A stretch of 6,263 bases of DNA, from contig CALCVT010000032.1 of assembly GCA_937906495.1 (NCBI GenBank), positions 1 through 6,263 of the forward strand, given 5' to 3'. Position 1 is the first letter of the stretch; each line of letters opens with the position of its first letter. Source of the DNA: an uncultured Prevotella sp. (GTDB lineage: Bacteria; Bacteroidota; Bacteroidia; Bacteroidales; Bacteroidaceae). Below the pieces are notes generated by a model. That model was not told the DNA's origin. It was given only the letters and a program-made list of their open reading frames with translations, and made no database searches. The translations under genes were made by a program, and so were the position numbers. Positions 1 through 5,857 of this stretch are shown here, one piece after another.

Positions 1-1
1 C

Positions 2-61
2 AAAGTTCTGAACAATGAAGATTTAATGAAATATGGGGTAGATGGGATGAATACTATATAG
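2..61 (+). CDS. Possible C-terminal fragment of an unidentified gene entering from the left edge
   Basis: Frame 2 is open from the first base of the window to a TAG at 59-61 and encodes 19 residues ending in NEDLMKYGVDGMNTI. The other two + frames stop within the first 20 bases. The composition looks protein-like. A gene ending here would converge on the minus-strand lipid kinase, whose stop is at 87-89, leaving a 25-base gap. I do not recognise the fragment, and an open stretch this short can arise by chance. The sequence to the left of the window would decide it. Confidence 0.3.
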   Translation, partial: KVLNNEDLMKYGVDGMNTI

Positions 62-86
62 TTGTGATTTTAAGTAAAAATGTCTT

Positions 87-1010
87 TTATGGAATCAGAA
101 AGTCGATAGCTTCAGGTTGAATATTTACATTGATAGCAGAAACTGTATGGTGGAATACGCGGCCGTCTATGCTGAGCAGTGCGTGTCCTGTACATTCAAA
201 ATCAATGTGACGAGTGCGCCATACTTCTATACCGCGATGACTTAAAAAACGTCCTGTAAAAAGGAGTATTAGTCCTTGAAAAATTTGAAATAGCTGAGGC
301 TTAGATACCAATGTTACATCTAATAAGCCATTGTATGGTACAGCACTCGGAGTTTGGCCATATCCATGAGCCGAACCAATACATACCGCCATTGCAGACT
401 TCTTAAAGTGTTCACCATTCATGCTGAATGAAAACTTGAAGTTAATGCGCTGAAAGAGTAAGAGTAGTGCAGAAAAGAAGTAGGAGATGGTTTTGATTGC
501 AAAAATGCTGCTTGTTTTACGTTTTAGATTGGTAATAGCAGAAGCTACGCCAAGATTAACGCAGTTAAGGAAGTAGAGCCGTTCTTTTCCACTTGAATGA
601 GTGATATCGATGGTACCGATGTCAACTTTGCGCAAACGGCGACAAATTAAAGTGTCAACGGTGGCTTTATAGTCATCGGTAGTAAATCCCCAGTAATGTG
701 CAAAATCATTTCCAAAACCGTTAGGTATAACTCCTAAGGCAGGAAGTTTTCCTGTGGGCGAAGTAGATTTCATAATACCGCAAAGTGCATGGTTTAGTGC
801 AGCATCACCTCCAACAATAATGATTGTGCCATAGCCGGCTCTTGTCATCATCGAGGCTAAACGTTCTACCGAACCGGCACCTTCGCTTTGCACATGGTCA
901 AAGGCCACCCCTTTCGACTCGAGGTAGCGGCGAATCTTATTCCAACGCTTATGGGTGCGTGGCGACCCTTCTTTAGGGCAATAGATAACGCCCCATGACT
1001 TTGATGGCAT
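87..1010 (-). CDS. Diacylglycerol kinase / YegS-like lipid kinase family protein
   Basis: Encodes 307 residues, the usual length for the DAGK catalytic-domain (DgkB/YegS/BmrU) family, whose members transfer phosphate from ATP to diacylglycerol or a related lipid at the inner face of the cytoplasmic membrane. The N-terminal part carries a glycine-rich loop, VGGDAALN (66-73), followed by LGVIPNGFGNDFAHYWGF (92-109), which match the family's GGDGT and GTGND motifs. The C-terminal beta-rich part has GYGQTPSAVPYNGLLDVTLV (216-235) and SIDGR (280-284), matching the family's substrate-side motifs. The loop reads GGDA instead of GGDG and the second motif reads GFGND instead of GTGND, so kinase activity and substrate are uncertain. 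A hydrophobic stretch near 175-187 could touch the membrane. The ATG at 1008-1010 places the first beta strand (SWGVIYCP) correctly. It lies 73 bases downstream of miaA on the same strand with no terminator seen between them, so co-transcription is plausible. Confidence 0.85.
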   Translation of the reverse strand: MPSKSWGVIYCPKEGSPRTHKRWNKIRRYLESKGVAFDHVQSEGAGSVERLASMMTRAGYGTIIIVGGDAALNHALCGIMKSTSPTGKLPALGVIPNGFGNDFAHYWGFTTDDYKATVDTLICRRLRKVDIGTIDITHSSGKERLYFLNCVNLGVASAITNLKRKTSSIFAIKTISYFFSALLLLFQRINFKFSFSMNGEHFKKSAMAVCIGSAHGYGQTPSAVPYNGLLDVTLVSKPQLFQIFQGLILLFTGRFLSHRGIEVWRTRHIDFECTGHALLSIDGRVFHHTVSAINVNIQPEAIDFLIP

Positions 1011-1083
1011 TAAGTTGATGATTTAGGGGTTATGTAGTGTTAGGTTTAACAAGTGTATGCAGGTAGAATCCAAATTGTTAAAG

Positions 1084-2001
1084 TTAAAAAGTAGGCAAAC
1101 TATTCCAATCAGTACTCTTAAGCCATTTGCCTGCTATCGCCTCCTCAGGTGTTAGCCAGTGTATGGAAGTGCCGCGGCGTTCCATTCCTCTGAACCAGGT
1201 CATTTGACGTTTGGCAAATTGATGGATGGCAATTTCGAGTTGTCTAAACATTTCGTCATAGCTAAGTTGCCCCGTGGCGTGCAAGGTAAGGTATTTGTAT
1301 TCAAGGCCATAGTAGATGAGGTCTTCGGCAGGGATACCTTCATCCAAAAGTGCGCGCACTTCGTCTATCATACCACATTCGAGGCGTTTTTTCAAACGGG
1401 TTGTAATACGATTGCGGCGTGTTTCACGATCCACCTGAATACCTATATTGTACGAGGATAATTTAGGGAATGGGCGATCGTCAATGGGTGTATGAGTATA
1501 ATACTCAGCAATCTCGATGGCGCGTATAGCTCTTTGGGGAGAGTCGACATCAGTTGAATTGTGCAGTTTCTTATATGTACAGAGCAGTTCTGTTAGTTCA
1601 GCAAGGCTTTTACCTTGAAGTTTTTCGCGTAGTTCCGGATTTTGTGGAACAGGCGAAAGTCGGTAGCTGCGCAGGATGCTTTCAAGATAGAGTCCTGTTC
1701 CGCCACACACAATAACCCTTTTGCCACGTGCTTTAATAGCTTCGTATGCTTCGAGAAAATCGCGTTGATATTCGAACACGTTGTACTTCGTACCCGGTTC
1801 TGCAATATTTATCAAATGATAGGGGATTTCAATCCCGTCAATTTGGTATTCTTCCAAATCTTTTCCGGTTCCAAGATCCATCCGTCTATAAACTTGCCTG
1901 CTATCAGCGCTGATAATTTCAGCGTCAAGCATGTGGGCTAATTTTACGGCAACATTGGTTTTCCCGGATGCTGTAGGTCCTAAAATGGTGAGCAGATCCA
2001 T
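1084..2001 (-). CDS. miaA: tRNA dimethylallyltransferase (tRNA isopentenyltransferase)
   Basis: A 305-residue protein, the normal MiaA length. MiaA moves a dimethylallyl group from dimethylallyl diphosphate to N6 of A37 in tRNAs that read codons starting with U, the first step to ms2i6A. Visible motifs are the P-loop GPTASGKT (8-15), DSRQVY (33-38) with the presumed general-base Asp33, GGTGLYLES (100-108) with the conserved Thr102, SPQRAIRAIEI (154-164), and AKRQMTWFR (263-271) near the C terminus. After DSRQVY the sequence reads MDLGTGKDLEEY rather than the commoner MDIGTAKP. I associate this variant with one of two MiaA paralogues in Bacteroides-type genomes, so a second miaA may exist elsewhere (inference). 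The start ATG (1999-2001) puts the P-loop at the right distance. It lies only a few bases past the T-tract of the gapA terminator, which leaves almost no room for a separate leader. Confidence 0.96.
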   Translation of the reverse strand: MDLLTILGPTASGKTNVAVKLAHMLDAEIISADSRQVYRRMDLGTGKDLEEYQIDGIEIPYHLINIAEPGTKYNVFEYQRDFLEAYEAIKARGKRVIVCGGTGLYLESILRSYRLSPVPQNPELREKLQGKSLAELTELLCTYKKLHNSTDVDSPQRAIRAIEIAEYYTHTPIDDRPFPKLSSYNIGIQVDRETRRNRITTRLKKRLECGMIDEVRALLDEGIPAEDLIYYGLEYKYLTLHATGQLSYDEMFRQLEIAIHQFAKRQMTWFRGMERRGTSIHWLTPEEAIAGKWLKSTDWNSLPTF

Positions 2002-2005
2002 GACT

Positions 2006-2044
2006 AAAAATAAACCGCTGCAATACGCGGGGCATTGCAGCGGT
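2006..2044 (-). terminator. Rho-independent terminator of gapA, abutting miaA
   Basis: The perfect 11-bp inverted repeat ACCGCTGCAAT (2014-2024) / ATTGCAGCGGT (2034-2044) encloses a 9-base GC-rich loop. Read on the minus strand, the hairpin is followed at once by TTATTTTT (2013-2006). This is a textbook intrinsic terminator for gapA, whose stop codon is 32 bases upstream. The other side lacks a T-tract, so it works for the minus strand only. The miaA ATG follows 5 bases after the T-tract. Confidence 0.92.
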
Positions 2045-2076
2045 ATTAAAAGATGTGTTTTGACTTACGCTACAGA

Positions 2077-3082
2077 TTAGCCGTTAACCTTAGCCATGTG
2101 AGCGATGAGTTCGAGCACCTTGTTAGAGTAGCCAATCTCATTGTCGTACCAAGAAACTACCTTAACGAAGGTATCGGTAAGAGGAATACCAGCCTTAGCG
2201 TCGAAGATAGAGGTGCGAGTGTCACCAAGGAAGTCGCTTGAAACAACAGCGTCTTCAGTGTAACCCAGAATACCCTTCAGTTCGCCTTCAGAAGCTTCCT
2301 TCATAGCCTTGCAAATCTCTTCGTAAGAAGCGGGCTTAGCGAGGTTAACCGTGAGGTCAACTACAGAAACATCCAAAGTGGGAACACGCATAGACATACC
2401 GGTCAACTTGCCGTTGAGTTCGGGGATAACCTTACCTACTGCCTTAGCAGCACCAGTAGAAGAGGGGATGATGTTGCCAGCAGCTGCACGGCCACCGCGC
2501 CAGTCCTTCAAAGAGGGACCGTCAACAGTTTTCTGAGTAGCAGTAGTAGAGTGAACGGTGGTCATCAAACCATTAACGATACCGAACTTGTCGTTCAGAA
2601 CCTTAGCGATAGGAGCCAAGCAGTTAGTGGTGCAAGAAGCGTTAGATACGAACTGAGTACCCTTCTCGTACTTGTCGAAGTTTACACCGCAAACGAACAT
2701 AGGAGTGTCGTCCTTAGAAGGAGCAGACATAACTACGTACTTTGCACCAGCCTCGATATGAGCCTGAGCCTTCTCCTTAGTGAGGAAGAGACCGGTAGAT
2801 TCAACAACATACTCAGCACCTACTTCGTTCCACTTAAGGTCAGCCGGGTTACGCTCTGCAGTCACACGGATGTGGTTGCCGTTTACGATGAGCTCGCTCT
2901 TCTCAACGTCAGCCTCGATAGTACCTTCGAAGATACCATGCATGGTGTCATACTTGAGCATGTAAGCCAAGTAATCTACGGGGCAGAGGTCGTTGATACC
3001 TACAATCTGGATGTCGCTGCGGGTCTGAGCGGCGCGGAATACGAAACGGCCGATACGACCGAAACCGTTAATACCTAATCAT
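2077..3082 (-). CDS. gapA: Glyceraldehyde-3-phosphate dehydrogenase, apparently frameshifted at codons 3-4
   Basis: GAPDH oxidises and phosphorylates glyceraldehyde 3-phosphate to 1,3-bisphosphoglycerate with NAD+, in the cytoplasm, in glycolysis. From 3075 down to the TAA at 2077-2079 one frame encodes 332 residues of intact enzyme. It starts with the NAD-binding GINGFGRIGRFVFRAA and INDLCPVDY, then has the catalytic cysteine motif SNASCTTNCLAP, the catalytic histidine in TTVHSTTATQ, the S-loop region RGGRAAAGNIIPSSTGAAKAV, and WYDNEIGYS near the end. That frame has no start codon before the Rossmann motif: it reads TGA TTA GGT ATT AAC. The only sensible ATG (3080-3082) is in another frame and reads M-I-R-Y-stop. 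Inserting five bases would restore the usual MIKVGINGF. Starting at the in-frame TTG (2968-2970) would give 297 residues without the dinucleotide-binding motif and is very unlikely to be the real start. Either the gene is mutated near its start or the assembly has a small error. Codon choice is strongly biased, as expected for an abundant protein. Confidence 0.9.
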
Positions 3083-3193
3083 GATGTTTAAGTTATGAAT
3101 TAACTATTAGTGGTTAATATTCAGTGAATATACTCGTTTAGTGGGAAGTGGAAAATAATGGCTGAAATAAAGTGCTATTTTTCCTATTTCCAC

Positions 3194-3225
3194 CGCAAAA
3201 GTACAAAATCCTTTTTACTTTTGCG
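3194..3225. promoter_or_regulatory. Divergent gapA/mscL promoters built into one inverted repeat
   Basis: The arms CGCAAAAGTA (3194-3203) and TACTTTTGCG (3216-3225) are a perfect 10-bp inverted repeat. Allowing one mismatch, the match extends inward to 14 bp (3194-3207 / 3212-3225). Each arm contains TACTTTTG, the Bacteroidetes -7 form TAnnTTTG: on the + strand at 3216-3223 facing mscL, and on the minus strand at 3203-3196 facing gapA. The predicted mscL leader is about 23 bases and the gapA leader about 105 bases. I see no good TTTG -33 box for either promoter at the usual spacing. The -33 region of each promoter falls on the other's -7 box, so the two are probably not occupied at the same time (inference). 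Confidence 0.65.
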
Positions 3226-3252
3226 TTATGTTTAACCAATAATTTTTCGAAA

Positions 3253-3678
3253 ATGGCTAAAAGTTCGTTCTTACAAGAGTTTAAAGCTTTTGCAGTTAAG
3301 GGAAATGCTGTCGATATGGCAGTTGGAGTTATCATTGGGGGCGCTTTTGGTAAAATTGTGACTTCAATCGTAAACGATATTATCATGCCGCCAATAGGCT
3401 GGTTGGTTGGTGGAATTGATTTTAAAGATTTGAAATACGAATTGCCAGCCAATCCTATGGATAAAGGAGCCGAGCCGGTTTGTATAGCTTATGGCAGTTT
3501 TCTGCAAACATGTTTAGATTTCCTGATTATTTCCTTTTGTGTTTTCTTGATGGTTAGACTCATGATGAAACTTATGCATAAGAAAAAAGCCGAGGAGGTG
3601 CAAGCACCGGCCGAACCACCCAAACCGAGTGAAGAGGTGTTGCTTTTGCGTGAAATTCGCGATGCCTTGAAAAAATGA
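3253..3678 (+). CDS. mscL: Large-conductance mechanosensitive channel
   Basis: Encodes 141 residues, the normal MscL length. MscL is a homopentameric inner-membrane pore that opens under high membrane tension and releases solutes during hypo-osmotic shock. The short amphipathic N-terminal helix SSFLQEFKAFAVKGN (4-18) leads into TM1 (about 19-45), which carries the pore-lining signature AVDMAVGVIIGGAFGKIVTSIVNDIIMP (19-46). A periplasmic loop (about 47-80) follows, then TM2 (about 82-104) and a charged cytoplasmic tail with a proline-rich linker (APAEPPKPSEE) and a final helix EEVLLLREIRDALKK (127-141), as in the family's C-terminal bundle. The frame is open upstream to a possible start at 3172. 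I chose the ATG at 3253 because it begins the conserved MAKSSFLQEF and because the promoter-like TACTTTTG at 3216-3223 lies inside the longer version. Confidence 0.96.
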   Translation: MAKSSFLQEFKAFAVKGNAVDMAVGVIIGGAFGKIVTSIVNDIIMPPIGWLVGGIDFKDLKYELPANPMDKGAEPVCIAYGSFLQTCLDFLIISFCVFLMVRLMMKLMHKKKAEEVQAPAEPPKPSEEVLLLREIRDALKK

Positions 3679-3709
3679 TTGTGCTATTTGCATGTACTTT
3701 ATAAAATAA

Positions 3710-3751
3710 AAGCGCTTGCATGCATTAAGTAAAGCCTTTTTGCTATATTTG
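3710..3751 (+). promoter_or_regulatory. Candidate guaA promoter with adjoining palindromes
   Basis: TATATTTG at 3744-3751 fits the Bacteroidetes -7 consensus TAnnTTTG and would start transcription near 3757, about 26 bases before the guaA ATG. Upstream, AAGCGCTT (3710-3717) and TGCATGCA (3717-3724) are two 8-bp palindromes sharing one base. They cover the area where a -33 box should lie. The nearest TTG (3716-3718) is about 25 bases from the -7 box, longer than usual. A regulator binding the palindromes is possible but unproven. Confidence 0.5.
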
Positions 3752-3783
3752 CAACGTATTACCTATTACTTCTTTAAAATAGT

Positions 3784-5337
3784 ATGCAACAGAAAATCAT
3801 CATTCTCGATTTTGGGTCACAGACCACGCAACTTATAGGACGTCGCGTGCGTGAACTCAACACGTTTTGCGAGATTCTGCCTTACAACAAGTTCCCTCAT
3901 GATGACCCAACCGTGATTGGTGTTATTTTGTCGGGTTCTCCTTACAGTGTTTACGATCCTCAAGCATTTAAGATTGACTTGTCTGAGATTCGTGGCAAAT
4001 ATCCCATATTGGGTATCTGCTATGGTGCGCAATATATGTCGCATCTGTATGGTGGCAAGGTTGAGCCGGCAGGAAGCCGAGAGTATGGCCGTGTCAATCT
4101 TAGCTATTTTGACCATGAAAACCCCCTCTTTAAAGGATTCAGTGAGAATTCGCAGGTATGGATGAGCCATGGCGATACCATTACGGCTATTCCTGAAGGT
4201 TTCCATTGTATAGCTTCGACCAATAAGGTGAAGTATGCAGCCTATCAGGCAGACAACGAAAAACTTTGGGGCGTACAGTTCCACCCAGAGGTGTTCCACT
4301 CGCTGCAAGGTGCCACGCTTCTCAAAAATTTTGTGGTAGACATTTGTGGCAGTCGTCAAGATTGGAGTTCAGCTTCGTTTGTTGAAACCACTATAGCCGA
4401 ACTCAAGCAGCAATTGGGTAACGACCGGGTTATATTGGGTCTTTCCGGAGGTGTTGATAGTTCTGTAGCAGCAGTATTGCTTAATCGTGCAATCGGTGAT
4501 AACTTAACATGTATCTTCGTAGATCATGGCATGCTCCGTAAAAACGAGTTTCGCGATGTGTTGCACGACTATGAGTGCTTAGGCTTGAATGTGATTGGAG
4601 TTGATGCCAGTCAGAAGTTCTTTAGCGAACTGGCTGGAGTAACCGATCCTGAACAAAAACGTAAGATTATCGGTAAAGGATTTATTGATGTGTTCGATGC
4701 CGAAGCACAAAAAATTACAGATGCAAAGTGGCTAGCACAAGGTACAATTTATCCGGACCGCATTGAGAGTTTGAATATTACCGGTAAGGTAATTAAGAGT
4801 CATCATAATGTGGGCGGACTTCCTGAAAAGATGAATCTCAAACTTTGCGAGCCTCTTCAGTGTCTTTTTAAAGATGAGGTGCGCCGTGTAGGTCGTGAAC
4901 TTGGTATGCCTGAACATTTGATTAATCGCCATCCTTTCCCAGGTCCTGGTTTGGCTGTTCGTATTTTGGGTGATATTACGCCTGAGAAAGTACGCATACT
5001 GCAGGATGCTGACGATATCTTTATCAGTGCTTTGCGGGAGTGGACTGTAAAAGATCCTGATGGAAAGGAAGAGCCTCTATATAATAAGGTATGGCAGGCT
5101 GGAGTTGTCTTGCTTCCTATCAAGAGTGTGGGTGTTATGGGTGACGAACGTACATACGAGCAGGCAGTGGCTCTCCGTTCTGTAACAAGTACGGATGCAA
5201 TGACTGCTGACTGGTCGCGTTTGCCTTACGACTTTATGGCTAAGGTGTCGAACGATATCATTAACCATGTTAAGGGAGTAAATCGTGTATGTTATGATAT
5301 TTCTTCTAAGCCGCCTTCAACCATTGAATGGGAGTAG
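3784..5337 (+). CDS. guaA: GMP synthase (glutamine-hydrolysing)
   Basis: Encodes 517 residues, close to the usual length. The enzyme converts XMP, ATP and glutamine to GMP, the last step of guanine nucleotide synthesis, in the cytoplasm. The N-terminal class I glutamine amidotransferase domain (about 3-190) has the oxyanion region ILSGSPYSV (48-56), the nucleophile Cys79 in GICYGAQ, and the His167/Glu169 pair in GVQFHPEV. The ATP pyrophosphatase domain (about 195-390) has the P-loop LSGGVDSSV (220-228), AQGTIYPDRIES, the KSHHNVGGLPE lid region and HPFPGPGLAVRILG. The C-terminal dimerisation domain ends in KPPSTIEWE, the conserved XMP-binding tail, so the gene is complete. The ATG at 3784 places the first strand (KIIILDFGSQ) as in homologues. 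It is preceded by a TATATTTG box and followed by a strong terminator, so guaA is probably transcribed alone or with read-through from mscL. Confidence 0.98.
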   Translation: MQQKIIILDFGSQTTQLIGRRVRELNTFCEILPYNKFPHDDPTVIGVILSGSPYSVYDPQAFKIDLSEIRGKYPILGICYGAQYMSHLYGGKVEPAGSREYGRVNLSYFDHENPLFKGFSENSQVWMSHGDTITAIPEGFHCIASTNKVKYAAYQADNEKLWGVQFHPEVFHSLQGATLLKNFVVDICGSRQDWSSASFVETTIAELKQQLGNDRVILGLSGGVDSSVAAVLLNRAIGDNLTCIFVDHGMLRKNEFRDVLHDYECLGLNVIGVDASQKFFSELAGVTDPEQKRKIIGKGFIDVFDAEAQKITDAKWLAQGTIYPDRIESLNITGKVIKSHHNVGGLPEKMNLKLCEPLQCLFKDEVRRVGRELGMPEHLINRHPFPGPGLAVRILGDITPEKVRILQDADDIFISALREWTVKDPDGKEEPLYNKVWQAGVVLLPIKSVGVMGDERTYEQAVALRSVTSTDAMTADWSRLPYDFMAKVSNDIINHVKGVNRVCYDISSKPPSTIEWE

Positions 5338-5407
5338 TATTGTTTTAATTCGTTATGCATTGTAGTCTATTCAGAGTTTGATTGCAATAGTAACTATAGA
5401 TTATAAT

Positions 5408-5443
5408 AGTCATGGTAGCTACAAAAACTACCATGGCTTTTTT
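5408..5443 (+). terminator. Rho-independent terminator of guaA
   Basis: An 11-bp stem is formed by AGTCATGGTAG (5408-5418) and CTACCATGGCT (5428-5438), with a single G-T pair, a 9-base A-rich loop and a run of six T residues (5438-5443). It begins 70 bases after the guaA stop codon and points in the same direction. Confidence 0.93.
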
Positions 5444-5721
5444 ATTGATAAAGGGTTTTGTAGTAAGGCATGTTCGTAATGTTCAGAATTGTATAGGCTA
5501 TTATGATTAAAAATGGCTTGGGTTGTGTTTATGAGGAAGTATTTAAAGGTATAGAATGTTGTATGGAAGGATAATGAGTATTTATATTCTAAGAATTAGA
5601 ATGAATCGAATGTTTAGCTTTTAAAGCTATTATAAACAGCAGCGATATGATGAATGTAAATTACAAAAACATGCTTTATAACATAAACAATGTCAAACGT
5701 TTTTCGAATTAAGGCCTAATA
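5444..5721. other. AT-rich intergenic stretch without a supported gene
   Basis: I see no convincing gene here. The longest short frames on the + strand are 23 codons (5503-5574, beginning MIKNGLGCVYEEVF) and 21 codons (5647-5712), neither with a promoter or a recognisable family. Two small dyads stand out: ATTCTAA-GAA-TTAGAAT (5586-5602) and TAGCTTT-T-AAAGCTA (5615-5629). They lie between the guaA terminator and the next promoter and could be protein-binding sites, but dyads like these occur by chance in AT-rich DNA. Confidence 0.5.
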
Positions 5722-5753
5722 CTTGCAGGGTAAGTCTAAACTGCTTACTTTTG
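5722..5753 (+). promoter_or_regulatory. Bacteroidetes-type promoter driving a short RNA or leader
   Basis: TACTTTTG (5746-5753) is an exact TAnnTTTG -7 box. CTTG (5722-5725) lies 20 bases upstream as a near-match to the TTTG -33 box, which is normal spacing for the primary sigma factor of Bacteroidetes. Of the promoters in this window it has the best pair of elements. Transcription would start near 5759-5761, with no annotated gene immediately downstream. Confidence 0.7.
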
Positions 5754-5759
5754 CATCGT

Positions 5760-5822
5760 TTTTCATGGTATTAGATTTAAGGTTAGTAAAGATTGGTTGT
5801 CGGGAGACAATCAATTTTTTTT
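5760..5822 (+). ncRNA. Putative small RNA or terminated leader transcript
   Basis: Between the promoter above and the T-tract at 5815-5822 lies a potential transcript of about 60 nt. Its first 30 nt are AT-rich and look unstructured, and the rest is a terminator hairpin. It could be an independent small RNA, or the premature product of a leader controlling a gene beyond the right edge. The start is inferred from the promoter position. I cannot assign it to a named RNA family from sequence alone. Confidence 0.55.
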
Positions 5823-5857
5823 GTATGTACTGCTTAGTTTGCCCTTGTTTTTGTTGA
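5765..5857 (+). CDS. Possible leader peptide overlapping the terminator hairpin
   Basis: An ATG at 5765, only about 5 bases after the predicted transcription start, opens a 30-codon frame ending in TGA (5855-5857). It begins MVLDLRLVKIGC, runs through both arms of the hairpin and its T-tract, and finishes with a cysteine-rich hydrophobic tail (CMYCLVCPCFC). If translated, ribosomes would cover the terminator and could allow read-through, as in a translation-coupled attenuator. I see no ribosome-binding site, but Bacteroidetes often lack one. The frame may instead be a chance by-product of a conserved RNA. Confidence 0.25.
   Translation: MVLDLRLVKIGCRETINFFCMYCLVCPCFC
5788..5822 (+). terminator. 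GNRA-capped intrinsic terminator just downstream of a promoter
   Basis: ATTGGTTGTC (5792-5801) pairs with GACAATCAAT (5806-5815) over 10 bp, including one G-T pair, around the tetraloop GGGA, which fits GNRA. Eight T residues follow (5815-5822), and A residues at 5788-5790 can extend the stem into the T-tract. It lies about 30 bases after the predicted transcription start, so most initiations should end here unless something prevents hairpin formation. Confidence 0.85.

Noticed and set aside
2077..2970. gapA as a complete 297-residue gene starting at TTG
   Set aside because: This start removes the NAD-binding Rossmann strand and glycine motif, although those residues are encoded in the same frame just upstream.
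2551..3078. Long + strand open frame (175 codons) opposite gapA
   Set aside because: It is antisense to the conserved GAPDH sequence, shows no family motif, and is explained by the strong codon bias of gapA leaving few stops on the opposite strand.
3172..3252. 27-codon N-terminal extension of mscL
   Set aside because: It crosses the promoter and inverted repeat, is not MscL-like, and the conserved protein begins at the ATG at 3253.
3712..3742. Terminator between mscL and guaA
   Set aside because: GCTT and AAGC before a T run give only a 4-bp stem with a long loop, too weak to call.
3817..4359. Minus-strand open frame (180 codons) opposite guaA
   Set aside because: It lies wholly within the amidotransferase domain of guaA, which has all its catalytic residues, and it has no recognisable motif of its own.
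5503..5574. 23-codon frame beginning MIKNGLGCVYEEVF downstream of guaA
   Set aside because: It is short, has no promoter right after a strong terminator, and belongs to no family I recognise.
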